A DNA stretch of 64,000 bases, taken from positions 32,895-96,894 of the forward strand of contig JAGCMF010000001.1 of NCBI GenBank assembly GCA_017646625.1, read 5' to 3'. Below are positions 1 to 8,931 of the stretch, in pieces. The notes beneath the pieces are model-generated. The model ran no database searches, had not been told where the DNA came from, and was given only the letters and a program-made list of their open reading frames with translations. Position numbers and translations under genes: made by a program. The stretch is from Alistipes sp. (lineage in GTDB: Bacteria; Bacteroidota; Bacteroidia; Bacteroidales; Rikenellaceae). Numbering within the stretch: the stretch's first letter is position 1; every line of letters starts with the position of its first letter.

Positions 1-31
1 CAATGACGATTGTTAAGGGTGTAATCTCCAT
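1..31 (-). CDS. Partial gene downstream of nfeD, possibly SPFH/band 7 protein
   Basis: An ATG at 31-29 on the minus strand opens a reading frame (MEITPLTIVI) that runs off the window edge, two bases after the nfeD stop. The hydrophobic start fits the N-terminal anchor of a stomatin/prohibitin-like (SPFH) protein, the usual partner encoded beside NfeD. Only ten codons are visible, so the family assignment rests on the neighbour alone. Confidence 0.4.
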   Translation of the reverse strand, partial: MEITPLTIVI

Positions 32-33
32 AA

Positions 34-468
34 CTATAGTTTTTTAACGGTTAATATTATACTATCTCGTGCTACCACCTCAACCTTCGTGCCCTTGGCT
101 AAAGGTTCATTGTCGGCAGATATGGCGCGCCAGTCTATGCCATCAATCATCACGCGACCATTGGTGTCGTTAGGCTCGATGTCGAGACATACTATGCCGC
201 GCTTGCCAATGATGGCATCGGCGTTTGTTTTCATCTTCTCACCTTTGTTGTAGAATAGGCGCTTTAGTAGTGGACGCACGCCGAGGAGTGCCAGGAGGGA
301 TACTGCGGCGAAGATGATGAACTGCATCTCTATTGATGTCTCCAATGCTGCACCTATGGCGGCACCTGCTGCACCTATGCTTATGCATATCACGGCGAAG
401 CCTGCGGTGAACATCTCGACGATGAAGAGTAGTAGGGCGGCAAGGGCCCAATAATACCAAATTTCCAT
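34..468 (-). CDS. NfeD family membrane protein
   Basis: A 144-residue protein with hydrophobic segments at about residues 5-25, 27-43 and 48-68, followed by a soluble C-terminal domain (about 80-144) with the NfeD OB-fold pattern (IIGKRGIV, then GRVMIDGIDWRA, then GTKVEVVARDSIILTVKKL). NfeD-like proteins sit in the membrane and are thought to work with SPFH proteins in membrane microdomain organisation. The length matches the short NfeD1b type without a protease domain. The start of an apparent partner gene lies two bases downstream, suggesting a two-gene operon. Confidence 0.85.
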   Translation of the reverse strand: MEIWYYWALAALLLFIVEMFTAGFAVICISIGAAGAAIGAALETSIEMQFIIFAAVSLLALLGVRPLLKRLFYNKGEKMKTNADAIIGKRGIVCLDIEPNDTNGRVMIDGIDWRAISADNEPLAKGTKVEVVARDSIILTVKKL

Positions 469-518
469 TCTCTGTAACTATTTTTTAATTAGACGGTTTA
501 ATATCTATTTTCTTCTAT

Positions 519-526
519 CAAAGTTA
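519..526 (-). promoter_or_regulatory. -7 promoter box for nfeD
   Basis: The minus strand reads TAACTTTG, matching the Bacteroidota -7 consensus TAnnTTTG, about 50 bases before the nfeD start. ATTG lies 20 bases further upstream as a weak -33 element. Confidence 0.4.
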
Positions 527-620
527 GTAATTTTTTTTGGTATCTGCAATAATAGTAATACACAAATTTTTGCTTTAAAAAAATTCTCGTTTTGATTATT
601 AAAGAATAAAAAAATAGTTG

Positions 621-628
621 TATATTTG
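621..628 (+). promoter_or_regulatory. -7 promoter box for the Dabb-hut operon
   Basis: TATATTTG matches TAnnTTTG and lies 32 bases before the Dabb start codon. No TTTG is found at the usual -33 distance, so an activator may help. It is the only clear promoter before the hut genes. Confidence 0.45.
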
Positions 629-660
629 TATGATTGAAATAAACTTAAATAAAGAACCTT

Positions 661-960
661 ATGATACGTCACATTGTTATGTGGAAGTTCCGCCGCGACA
701 TGGAGGAGACTCCTCAACAGATTGCTAACGAGATGAAGCAGCGTCTTGAGTCATTAGTGGGTAAAATAGATGGACTTGTTAATGCCGAGGTGGGTGTTAA
801 TATCAAGGAGACAGCCTCATCTTATGATGCCGTTCTTACTGCAGATTTTCTCTCTATGGAGGCCATGGAGGCATATAAGGTGCACCCCTTGCATGTTGTC
901 ATCAGCGACTATTGCAAGGAGAGACGCTTGGAGAGAGTAGATGTGGACTATCAACTATAA
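661..960 (+). CDS. Dabb (stress-responsive alpha/beta barrel) protein
   Basis: A 99-residue protein beginning MIRHIVMWKFRRD, the typical opening strand and conserved His of the Dabb family of dimeric ferredoxin-like barrels. The later VHPLHVVISDYCKE segment is the second hallmark. The family includes stress proteins and a few small cyclases; no reaction can be assigned here. It is the first gene of the histidine degradation operon, with ftcD 33 bases downstream, so it is probably co-transcribed with hut genes. Whether it has a role in that pathway is unknown. Confidence 0.85.
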   Translation: MIRHIVMWKFRRDMEETPQQIANEMKQRLESLVGKIDGLVNAEVGVNIKETASSYDAVLTADFLSMEAMEAYKVHPLHVVISDYCKERRLERVDVDYQL

Positions 961-993
961 AGCAGATAATATAGATTTAAAACTAATATAGCT

Positions 994-2700
994 ATGCAGA
1001 AAAGAATTATTGAGTGCGTACCTAACTTTTCGGAGGGTCGCAATGCCGATGTTATCAAGCAGATTACTGATGTTATCGAAGCAGCCAAGGGCGTCAAGCT
1101 CCTCGATGTTGATCCAGGTGAGGCTACAAACCGTACCGTGGTGACCTTCGTAGGTGAGCCAGAGGCTGTGTGCGATGCTGCTGTTGCTGCCATCAAGCGT
1201 GCTACGGAGCTTATCGATATGCGCCAGCATAAGGGTGCTCATCCACGTATGGGTGCTTGCGACGTATGTCCTCTTATCCCTGTTTCTGGTATCACCTTGG
1301 AGGAGTGCGCGGAGCTTGCACGTGCTCTCGCAAAGCGCATCTCGGAGGAGACAAACGTTCCTACATACTGCTATGAGGCTGCTGCCTTCAAGCCAGAACG
1401 TCGTAACCTTGCCGTATGCCGTGCTGGTGAGTATGAGGCGTTGCCCGAGAAGATGATGGACGAGGAGCGCAAGCCTGACTTTGGCGCCCGCCCATATGAT
1501 GAGGGTGTTGCGAAGACAGGTGCTACTGCCGTAGGTGCTCGTGACTTCCTTGTGGCGGTAAACTACAACCTCAATACTACATCTACACGTCGTGCTAATG
1601 CCATCGCCTTCGATGTCCGTGAGAAGGGCCGTCCTATGCGTGAGGGTAACCCTATCGTTGGTAAGATTATGAAGGATGAGAATGGTAACACCATCATGAA
1701 GCCAGGTACACTCAAGGCATGTAAGGCTATTGGCTGGTTCATCGAGGAGTATGGCATCGCACAGGTATCTATGAACATGACAAACCTCTCTGTGACACCT
1801 CTACATGTTGCTTTTGATGAGGTATGCCGTGCTGCCGAGGCTCGTGGTGTACGTGTTACAGGTGCCGAGATTGTGGGTCTTGTGCCAAAGAGTGCGTTGG
1901 TGGATGCAGGTCGTCACTTCCTCCGCAAGCAGAACCGTTCTACAGGTCTTCCAGAGAGAGAGTTGGTGCGCATAGCCATCGAGTCTATGGGTCTTGGTAA
2001 CCTTAAGCCATTCAACCCCGATGAGAAGGTTGTTGAGTATATCCTCGAGGCAGACCAGAATAAGGGTGTTAAGAAGCTCGTAGATATGACATGCACAGGC
2101 TTTGCCGAGGAGACAGCAAGCGAGTCTCCAGCTCCTGGTGGTGGCTCTATTTCGGCATACATGGGTGCCTTGGCTGCAGCCCTCGGTACTATGGTTGCTA
2201 ATCTATCGTCACACAAGGCCGGTTGGGATGATCGTTGGGAGTACTTCTCTAACTGGGCAGATAATGGCATGGCTGTGATGAATGAGTTGCTCTACCTCGT
2301 TGATGAGGATACTGCTGCCTTCAACAAGATTATGGATGTCTTCGGCATGCCAAAGGGTACTGACGAGGAGAAGGCTGCACGTGCTGCTGCCATGGAGGCT
2401 GCTACGCTATACGCCACACAGGTGCCTTTGCGCACTATGAAGGCTGCGTATAAGGCATTCGATGTTGTACGTGCTATGGCCGAGGAGGGTAACCCTAACT
2501 CTGTGTCGGATGCTGGTGTAGGTGCTTTGGCTGCTCGTTCAGCCGTTATGGGCGCATGCCTCAATGTCAAGATTAACGCTGCGGGCCTCAAGGATAGAGC
2601 TGCGGCAGAAGCCTTGGTTAAGGAGGCAGAGGAGATTCAGGCTCTCGCACAGAAGGCCGAGGCCGAGGTATTGGCTGTCGTAGAGAGCAAGATACAGTAA
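994..2700 (+). CDS. ftcD: Bifunctional glutamate formimidoyltransferase / formimidoyl-THF cyclodeaminase
   Basis: This cytosolic enzyme completes histidine degradation. The N-terminal half transfers the formimino group of formiminoglutamate to tetrahydrofolate, releasing glutamate; the C-terminal half cyclises the product to 5,10-methenyl-THF and ammonia. Residues 1 to about 330 form the two transferase domains (opening IIECVPNFSEGRN; RMGACDVCPLIPV). From about residue 355 the cyclodeaminase follows, with SPAPGGGSISAYMGALAAA. At 568 residues it matches the full two-domain enzyme seen in animals and many Bacteroidetes. hutU starts 24 bases downstream. It links histidine use to the folate one-carbon pool and explains why no hutG or hutF is present. 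Confidence 0.95.
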   Translation: MQKRIIECVPNFSEGRNADVIKQITDVIEAAKGVKLLDVDPGEATNRTVVTFVGEPEAVCDAAVAAIKRATELIDMRQHKGAHPRMGACDVCPLIPVSGITLEECAELARALAKRISEETNVPTYCYEAAAFKPERRNLAVCRAGEYEALPEKMMDEERKPDFGARPYDEGVAKTGATAVGARDFLVAVNYNLNTTSTRRANAIAFDVREKGRPMREGNPIVGKIMKDENGNTIMKPGTLKACKAIGWFIEEYGIAQVSMNMTNLSVTPLHVAFDEVCRAAEARGVRVTGAEIVGLVPKSALVDAGRHFLRKQNRSTGLPERELVRIAIESMGLGNLKPFNPDEKVVEYILEADQNKGVKKLVDMTCTGFAEETASESPAPGGGSISAYMGALAAALGTMVANLSSHKAGWDDRWEYFSNWADNGMAVMNELLYLVDEDTAAFNKIMDVFGMPKGTDEEKAARAAAMEAATLYATQVPLRTMKAAYKAFDVVRAMAEEGNPNSVSDAGVGALAARSAVMGACLNVKINAAGLKDRAAAEALVKEAEEIQALAQKAEAEVLAVVESKIQ

Positions 2701-2724
2701 TTAACCCTAACACCTTAATCTATC

Positions 2725-4740
2725 ATGACAGATTTCCAGAAAGATATATTGGCGGGTATTCCTGATCCGCTACCTGCGCCCAAGGCGTATGATGTAACTG
2801 CTAATCATGCACCAAAGCGTAAGGATATCCTCACCGATGAGGAGAAGAAGTTGGCCTTGGCAAATGCCTTGCGCTACTTCCCCGAGAAGTACCATGCGGA
2901 GCTTGCTCCCGAGTTCTTGGAGGAGCTCAAGAGATATGGTCGCATCTATATGTATCGTCTACGCCCCGACTATGAGATGCGTGCACGTTCTATAGATGAG
3001 TATCCTGCACGTTCACGTCAGGCTGCAGCCATCATGCTTATGATACAGAACAACCTCGATAAGGCTGTTGCGCAGCACCCCCACGAGCTTATCACCTACG
3101 GTGGTAATGGTGCGGTGTTCCAGAACTGGGCGCAGTATCGCTTGGCGATGAAGTACTTGGCAGAGATGACAGACGAGCAGACCCTCGTCATGTACTCTGG
3201 TCATCCCTTCGGTCTCTTCCCATCACATAAGGATGCGCCACGTGTTGTTGTGACTAACGGTATGGTCATCCCTAACCACTCGTCACAGGATGATTGGGAG
3301 CGCTTCAATGCCCTCGGTGTGTCGCAGTATGGCCAGATGACAGCTGGCTCATACATGTATATTGGCCCACAGGGTATCGTTCACGGTACTACCATCACTG
3401 TTATGAATGCTGCGCGTAAGCGTATGAAGCCTGGACAGAAGGACTTGAAGGGTATGTTGTTTGTGACAGCAGGTCTCGGTGGTATGTCGGGTGCACAGCC
3501 CAAGGCTGGTAACATCTCGGGCGTTGTGAGCATCACTGCCGAGGTTAACATTGCGGCTGCCGAGAAGCGTCATAAGCAGGGTTGGGTAGATGAGTTGTAC
3601 TCATCACTCGACGAGCTCATCCCACGTGTTAAGCAGGCTGTGCAGAACAAGGAGGTCATCTCATTTGCATATGTGGGTAATGTTGTTGACTTGTGGGAAC
3701 GTCTTGCCGAGGAGGATATCAACGTGGACCTTGGCTCTGACCAGACATCGTTGCATAACCCATGGGCTGGTGGTTACTACCCTGTGGGCTACTCATATGA
3801 GGAGTCTAACCGCATGATGGCCGAGGAGCCAGAACGCTTCAAGGAGTGTGTCCGTGAGTCGTTGCGACGTCATGTGGCAGCTGTAAATAAGCTCACAGCG
3901 CGTGGTATGTACTTCTTCGACTATGGTAATGCCTTCCTTTTGGAGTCATCACGTGCTGGTGCCGATATCATGGCCGAGAATGGTAAGTTCCGCTATCCAT
4001 CGTATGTTCAGGATATCATGGGTCCTATGTTCTTCGACTACGGTTTTGGTCCATTCCGTTGGGTGTGTACATCGGGCAAGGAGGAGGATCTTGTCACCTC
4101 TGACCGCATTGCTGCCGAGGTTCTTGACGCTATGCTTAAGGAGGCACCAGAGGAGATTCAGGGACAGCTTGCTGACAACCTACATTGGATTCGTGAGGCT
4201 ATGGAGAATAAGCTTGTCGTAGGCTCACAGGCGCGTATCCTCTATGCCGACTCCGAGGGTCGTACACGCATAGCCCTCGCCTTCAACGAGGCTATTAAGC
4301 GTGGTGAGATATCTGCTCCTATCGTACTTGGTCGTGACCACCACGACGTGTCGGGTACCGACTCACCATATCGTGAGACATCTAACATCTACGATGGCTC
4401 GAGCTTCTGTGCCGATATGGCTGTTCACAACGTCATCGGTGACTCATTCCGTGGCGCAACATGGGTATCTATCCACAATGGTGGTGGCGTAGGCTGGGGT
4501 GAGGTTATCAACGGTGGCTTCGGTATGGTTATCGATGGCTCGGAGGACTCTGCACGTCACATCAAGGATATGTTGTTGTGGGATGTTAACAATGGTATTG
4601 CGCGCCGTAGCTGGGCACGTAATGAGGGTGCTATGTTCGCCATCAAGCGCGAGATGGAACGTACACCATTGCTCAAGGTTACCCTTCCTAACATTGCCGA
4701 TATGGACCTTATCGAGAAGGTCTACAACGAGAATAAGTAG
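2725..4740 (+). CDS. hutU: Urocanate hydratase
   Basis: Catalyses the second step of histidine degradation, hydrating urocanate to 4-imidazolone-5-propionate with tightly bound NAD+ as electrophile. Supporting motifs are YGGNGAVFQNW near residue 123, YSGHPFGLFPS, the NAD-binding GLGGMSGAQPKAG near residue 250, and GGGVGWGEVINGGFG near the C-terminus. At 671 residues it is longer than the ~555-residue Pseudomonas/Bacillus enzyme and corresponds to the longer form common in Bacteroidetes and eukaryotes, with N-terminal extension and insertions. It lies 24 bases after ftcD and 24 bases before hutH in the same operon. Confidence 0.95.
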   Translation: MTDFQKDILAGIPDPLPAPKAYDVTANHAPKRKDILTDEEKKLALANALRYFPEKYHAELAPEFLEELKRYGRIYMYRLRPDYEMRARSIDEYPARSRQAAAIMLMIQNNLDKAVAQHPHELITYGGNGAVFQNWAQYRLAMKYLAEMTDEQTLVMYSGHPFGLFPSHKDAPRVVVTNGMVIPNHSSQDDWERFNALGVSQYGQMTAGSYMYIGPQGIVHGTTITVMNAARKRMKPGQKDLKGMLFVTAGLGGMSGAQPKAGNISGVVSITAEVNIAAAEKRHKQGWVDELYSSLDELIPRVKQAVQNKEVISFAYVGNVVDLWERLAEEDINVDLGSDQTSLHNPWAGGYYPVGYSYEESNRMMAEEPERFKECVRESLRRHVAAVNKLTARGMYFFDYGNAFLLESSRAGADIMAENGKFRYPSYVQDIMGPMFFDYGFGPFRWVCTSGKEEDLVTSDRIAAEVLDAMLKEAPEEIQGQLADNLHWIREAMENKLVVGSQARILYADSEGRTRIALAFNEAIKRGEISAPIVLGRDHHDVSGTDSPYRETSNIYDGSSFCADMAVHNVIGDSFRGATWVSIHNGGGVGWGEVINGGFGMVIDGSEDSARHIKDMLLWDVNNGIARRSWARNEGAMFAIKREMERTPLLKVTLPNIADMDLIEKVYNENK

Positions 4741-4764
4741 TATAACAATTAAATAGGTATATAT

Positions 4765-6255
4765 ATGATTCATTATATAAGTGCTGAGCACCTCACCATT
4801 GCTCGTGTTGAGGAGATTCTTACCAAGGGTTATAAGTTGGCGTTAAGTGACGATGCGAAGGCTCGCATCAACCACTGCCGCGAGTACCTCGACCAGAAGA
4901 CAAAGACCGTAGGTCGCCCTATCTATGGTGTGACTACAGGTTTCGGCTCGTTGTGTAACATCTCTGTTGAGGAGGAGGGTTTGTCGCAGTTGCAGAAGAA
5001 CCTCATGATGTCGCACGCCTGCGGTACAGGCCAGCGTGTGCCCTCGGAGATTGCTCGCCTCATGATTCTTCTCAAGGTACAGTCACTCTCTTATGGCCAC
5101 TCTGGTGTCCAGCTCATCACTGTAGAACGTCTTGTGGAGATGTTCAACAACAACATCATCCCTGTTGTCTATGAGCAGGGCTCGTTGGGTGCTTCGGGCG
5201 ACTTGTCACCATTGGCACACATGTGCTTGCCACTCTTGGGCTTGGGTCATGTGGAGATTGACGGTGAGGTCGTTGAGGGTAGTGTTATGATGGAGAAGAT
5301 GGGCTGGGAGCCTATCACTCTCTGCTCGAAGGAGGGTCTCGCACTGCTTAACGGCACACAGTTCATGTCGGCATATGGTGTATACTCATTGATCAATGCA
5401 CAGCGCTTGAGCAAGTGGGCAGACCACATTGGTGCTATGTCTCTCGATGCCTTCGATGGTCGCATGGAGCCTTTCGAGCACAACGTGCACGCCATCCGTC
5501 CTCACAACGGTCAGATTGAGACTGCGAAGAACTTCCGTGAGATATTGGAGGGTAGCGAGATTGGCCAGCAGCCAAAGAAGCATGTCCAGGATCCATACTC
5601 GTTCCGTTGCATCCCACAGGTGCATGGCGCATCGAAGGATACTATCGCCTATGTTGCCAGTGTCCTCGAGACAGAGATTAACTCGGCTACTGATAACCCA
5701 ACAATCTTCCCTGATACTGATGAGGTTATCTCTGCTGGTAACTTCCACGGTCAGCCTATCGCTGTGGCTATGGACTTCCTCGCTATTGCTGTTGCCGAGC
5801 TTGGTAACATCTCTGAACGCCGTACTTATAAGCTCATCTCTGGTGCTCGCAACCTCCCTAACTTCCTTGTTGCTAACCCAGGCCTCAATAGCGGCTTCAT
5901 GATTCCACAGTATACCGCTGCCTCTATCGTTAGCCAGTCGAAGGGTCTATGCTGGCCAGCGTCGTGCGACTCTATCCCATCATCACAGGGTCAGGAGGAT
6001 CATGTGAGCATGGGCTCGAATGCTGCTACCAAGCTATGGAAGGTTGTCCAGAATACAGAACGTGTCTTGGCTATTGAGCTTATGAACTCGGCACAGGCGT
6101 TGGAGTTCCGTCGTCCTTTGCGTTCGTCGGCCACTGTTGAGGCTATGTTTGAGGCATATCGCAAGGTTGTACCATTCGTGGATAACGACACTGTTATGTA
6201 TCCTCATATCGCAACATCTGTAAACTTCCTTAACGACTATGAGATTGCTCGTTAA
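4765..6255 (+). CDS. hutH: Histidine ammonia-lyase
   Basis: Catalyses the first step, non-oxidative deamination of L-histidine to urocanate. The Ala-Ser-Gly triad that cyclises to the MIO electrophile is at residues 143-145 within GSLGASGDLSPLAHM. Other family markers are YGVTTGFGSL near residue 54 and SQGQEDHVSMGSNAA near residue 410. The 496-residue length is normal. The 3' end overlaps hutI by 17 bases, so the two are translationally linked. The gene order ftcD-hutU-hutH-hutI encodes the whole route from histidine to glutamate. Confidence 0.96.
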   Translation: MIHYISAEHLTIARVEEILTKGYKLALSDDAKARINHCREYLDQKTKTVGRPIYGVTTGFGSLCNISVEEEGLSQLQKNLMMSHACGTGQRVPSEIARLMILLKVQSLSYGHSGVQLITVERLVEMFNNNIIPVVYEQGSLGASGDLSPLAHMCLPLLGLGHVEIDGEVVEGSVMMEKMGWEPITLCSKEGLALLNGTQFMSAYGVYSLINAQRLSKWADHIGAMSLDAFDGRMEPFEHNVHAIRPHNGQIETAKNFREILEGSEIGQQPKKHVQDPYSFRCIPQVHGASKDTIAYVASVLETEINSATDNPTIFPDTDEVISAGNFHGQPIAVAMDFLAIAVAELGNISERRTYKLISGARNLPNFLVANPGLNSGFMIPQYTAASIVSQSKGLCWPASCDSIPSSQGQEDHVSMGSNAATKLWKVVQNTERVLAIELMNSAQALEFRRPLRSSATVEAMFEAYRKVVPFVDNDTVMYPHIATSVNFLNDYEIAR

Positions 6256-7480
6256 AAATATAGGTGTGCTCGTTGGCATCGACGAGAGTGGTCGTCTTAA
6301 GGTCGAGGGTAAGGCTATGGCCGATATCCAGACGCTTGAGAATGCATGGCTTCTGGCCGATGACGGGCGTATCGTTGACTATGGCACTATGGAGAGGCTA
6401 CCCTCGGAGGAGGGTTGCCATCTCCTCGATGCCGAGGGTGGCTGGCTCTTTCCATCATTCTGCGACTCGCATACACATATAGTATATGCTGGTAGCCGTG
6501 AGCAGGAGTTCCTTGATAAGATTAATGGTCTGTCGTATGAGGAGATAGCAAAGAGGGGTGGTGGCATCCTTAACTCTGCCGACCGTCTCCACGACACATC
6601 GGAGGATGAGCTCTACCGCCAGGCTATGGAACGCATAGACGAGATTATCGCTATGGGTACAGGTCTTGTGGAGATAAAGTCGGGCTATGGTCTGACGTTG
6701 GAGGATGAGCTTAAGATACTGCGTGTCATCAAGCGCATACGCCAGACATCGCCTATCACCGTGCGTGCTACGTTCCTTGGTGCTCATGCCGTGGGTAGAG
6801 CATATAAGGGTCGTCAGGCAGATTATGTGGAGCATGTATGCAAGGATATGATGCCTGCTGTCGCCAAGGAGTCGCTTGCCGACTTTGTTGACGTATTCTG
6901 CGATAAGGGCTTCTTTACCGTTGAGGAGACGGCAAAGATTATGTCGGAGGGTGCGAAGTATGGCCTTCGTGCGAAGATTCACGCCAACGAGCTTGCTGTG
7001 TCGGGTGGCGTGGAGATAGGTGTCGAGCATAAGGCGTTGTCTGTCGACCATCTCGAGTCTATGGGCGACGAGCAGGTCGAGGCGTTGCGTGGTAGCGATA
7101 CTATGCCTACTATGTTGCCTGGCTGTGCCTTCTTCCTCGGCATAGGCTATCCTCCTGCGCGTAAGATGATTGATGCGGGTCTGGCTGTAGCTCTCGCCTC
7201 GGACTTCAATCCAGGCACTGCGCCATCGGGTAATATGCGTTTCGTATGCTCGTTGGGCTCTATCAAGATGAAGATGACCCCTGCCGAGGCTCTCAATGCC
7301 GCAACGCTTAATAGCGCTTGTGCTATGGGTGAGAGCCGCAACTATGGCTCTATCACACGTGGTAAGGTTGCAAACTTCTACATCACCAAGCCACTGCCAT
7401 CGTTGGCATATTTGCCTTATGCCCACCAGACGCCTATCATACGTAGGGTTGTGCTTAATGGTCAGGAGATAACTAAATAG
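6239..7480 (+). CDS. hutI: Imidazolonepropionase
   Basis: A metal-dependent amidohydrolase that opens imidazolonepropionate to N-formiminoglutamate, the substrate of FtcD. The beta-barrel metal motif CDSHTHIVYAG is near residue 78, followed by GYGLTLEDELKILR, a central HANE motif and the late SDFNPGTAPSGNM segment carrying the conserved Asp. The 413-residue length is typical. The start lies inside the end of hutH, giving a 17-base overlap. The reading frame begins MRLLVKNIGVLVG, a normal amidohydrolase opening. Confidence 0.95.
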   Translation: MRLLVKNIGVLVGIDESGRLKVEGKAMADIQTLENAWLLADDGRIVDYGTMERLPSEEGCHLLDAEGGWLFPSFCDSHTHIVYAGSREQEFLDKINGLSYEEIAKRGGGILNSADRLHDTSEDELYRQAMERIDEIIAMGTGLVEIKSGYGLTLEDELKILRVIKRIRQTSPITVRATFLGAHAVGRAYKGRQADYVEHVCKDMMPAVAKESLADFVDVFCDKGFFTVEETAKIMSEGAKYGLRAKIHANELAVSGGVEIGVEHKALSVDHLESMGDEQVEALRGSDTMPTMLPGCAFFLGIGYPPARKMIDAGLAVALASDFNPGTAPSGNMRFVCSLGSIKMKMTPAEALNAATLNSACAMGESRNYGSITRGKVANFYITKPLPSLAYLPYAHQTPIIRRVVLNGQEITK

Positions 7481-7488
7481 TATTGATT

Positions 7489-8124
7489 ATGAAGAGATTA
7501 TTTAAAAGTGTTGTTGCGCTTATTGCTGCATTCTCTACGGTGGGTTGCTGCTCGGAGGGTTGTGCTGATGCGCAGTTGTCGAAGGAGGATGCTGTGCTTG
7601 AGACCATCATGACACGTCGTTCTATCCGCGATTATAAGGCGGAGCCAGTATCGCGCGAGCAGATGGCCAAGGTTATCGAGTGTGGTATATATGCTCCAAG
7701 TGCTCTCAATCTGCAGCCATGGGCTGTGCGTGTTGTCGATGCCCCCGACTTTATCGATGGTGTTACGGCTATTGCTGTTGCGCAGCAGCCAGAGCTTAAG
7801 GATGATCCAACATTCCGTAATATCTTCCGCAATGCCTCTACCGTTGCCTTTGTGGCATGCCCCGAGGTGAGCTATAGTGGCGAGTACGACTGCGGTTTGT
7901 TGTCGGAGAATATGATGCTTGCGGCATGGAGCATGGGTATCGGCTCGTGCTGCTTGGGTAGTGTTGTGCCTATTATGATGTCTGATGAGGCAAAGCCATA
8001 CCTTGATCGTCTACAGCTCCCCGAGGGCTATAAGTTGATGGTGGGTATCGCCTTTGGCTATCCCGAGGGTGATGTGCCTACAGCGCCAGAGAGGGATGCT
8101 TCGAAGGCCTACTACGTTGAGTAA
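7489..8124 (+). CDS. Lipoprotein-type nitroreductase family protein
   Basis: A nitroreductase-fold flavoprotein: MTRRSIRDYKAEPV, then APSALNLQPWAVRVVD for FMN contact, the MLAAWSMGIGSCCLGSV helix and a GYPEGDVP end. Before the enzyme domain is an N-terminal hydrophobic segment ending TVGCC, which looks like a lipoprotein signal, so the enzyme is probably exported and membrane-anchored; most family members are cytosolic. The ATG at 7489 was preferred to an upstream TTG at 7483. It follows hutI by 8 bases, so it is probably the last gene of the hut operon. Its stop codon lies within the left end of a family C repeat. Substrate unknown. Confidence 0.85.
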   Translation: MKRLFKSVVALIAAFSTVGCCSEGCADAQLSKEDAVLETIMTRRSIRDYKAEPVSREQMAKVIECGIYAPSALNLQPWAVRVVDAPDFIDGVTAIAVAQQPELKDDPTFRNIFRNASTVAFVACPEVSYSGEYDCGLLSENMMLAAWSMGIGSCCLGSVVPIMMSDEAKPYLDRLQLPEGYKLMVGIAFGYPEGDVPTAPERDASKAYYVE

Positions 8125-8236
8125 ATAAAAAGTGTATTTTGTCGTTACGCTTGCCCTCAAAATGCTCATTTACGATTAGTAAACTCCGCTTTTTCGGGCT
8201 TCGCAAGCCTAAAACTACATCTTTTTATTCACTCTC
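8119..8236 (+). repeat. Family C palindromic repeat, copy 1
   Basis: About 118 bp whose ends are inverted (GAGTAAATAAAAAG at 8119-8132 against CTTTTTATTCACTCTC at 8221-8236). Inside, GCTTGC pairs with GCAAGC, and a small hairpin TTTAC/GTAAA differs from copy 2 only in its loop. The TAA stop of the nitroreductase gene lies in the left arm. The second copy is at 17344-17463. Both are followed by hairpin H. Confidence 0.8.
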
Positions 8237-8246
8237 TTAAGTTATG

Positions 8247-8281
8247 AAGGGCTGACTAATTTACTTTTTAGTCAGCCCCTT
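8247..8281 (+). terminator. Hairpin H, copy 1 (terminator-like)
   Basis: AAGGGCTGACTAA pairs with TTAGTCAGCCCCTT across a loop containing TTTACTTT. It ends the hut operon and also lies between convergent genes. The same hairpin recurs at 17474, 41756 and 50215. Confidence 0.7.
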
Positions 8282-8306
8282 GCTTTGCTATCTATTGCTT
8301 TACTAT

Positions 8307-8708
8307 CTATTGCTTGCGCATTGCGTACCGCACCATCAGGAAGTTGAATGGGAAGGCTACGGTGTATACTATAGGGGTTATAAGTCCGTCGTGCACGTCG
8401 AAATGCTGACACACGGAAAAGCCTACAAACTGTATGGCGAAGAATATCGCGGCAGATATGCTGAAGGCTATGGCGCGACGTAGCGAGGGGCGTGTGCGGA
8501 AGGTGAAGTAGTTTGATAGAAGGAAGTTTGTTGTCATCCATGCCACAAAACCCAATGCATAGGCTACTGATGCATTTGTACCGCAGTACAGAAGCATCAG
8601 GTATACAACATTGTGCATGAAGAAGGATGCTACTCCCGAAGCCCAGAATTTCAGGAGCTCACGAGCATGTTGTCTCCTTTTATTCTTTTTGGTGTTAGTC
8701 ATATTCAT
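8307..8708 (-). CDS. GtrA-like family membrane protein
   Basis: A 133-residue protein with four predicted transmembrane helices (about residues 20-40, 47-66, 82-102 and 110-128) and the GtrA pattern FWASGVASFFMHNVVYLMLL followed by FVAWMTTNFLLSNYFTFR. GtrA-type proteins are proposed to help move lipid-linked sugars across the inner membrane for cell-surface glycan modification. It stands alone between the hut operon and the steroid reductase cluster and is convergent with the former. No glycosyltransferase is adjacent, so the partner is unknown. Confidence 0.85.
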   Translation of the reverse strand: MNMTNTKKNKRRQHARELLKFWASGVASFFMHNVVYLMLLYCGTNASVAYALGFVAWMTTNFLLSNYFTFRTRPSLRRAIAFSISAAIFFAIQFVGFSVCQHFDVHDGLITPIVYTVAFPFNFLMVRYAMRKQ

Positions 8709-8834
8709 GACAAAGGTATTAAATTTAGTCCTATTTTCAAAGTATACATGCTATATAAATATATCTTTTTGTTGCATTAGTTGTTCTTTGAGGAATAAAT
8801 CAAACAAATTATGATGTAAACAGTTATTTTTTTG

Positions 8835-8842
8835 TATCTTTG
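8835..8842 (+). promoter_or_regulatory. -7 promoter box for the steroid reductase operon
   Basis: TATCTTTG matches the Bacteroidota -7 consensus and is followed by a leader of about 85 bases to the 5-alpha-reductase start. No TTTG lies at the -33 distance. Confidence 0.5.
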
Positions 8843-8931
8843 CGCGATTATATTCATATGTTGTGCGTGATGTGTGCGGTGGAGCATAGGATGTAGTCTG
8901 TAAATATTTATTGAACCAAACTTAAGTAGCG

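Noticed and set aside
505-717. A 70-codon minus-strand ORF upstream of nfeD
   Set aside because: It spans AT-rich intergenic DNA and overlaps the Dabb start on the other strand, with no recognisable protein features.
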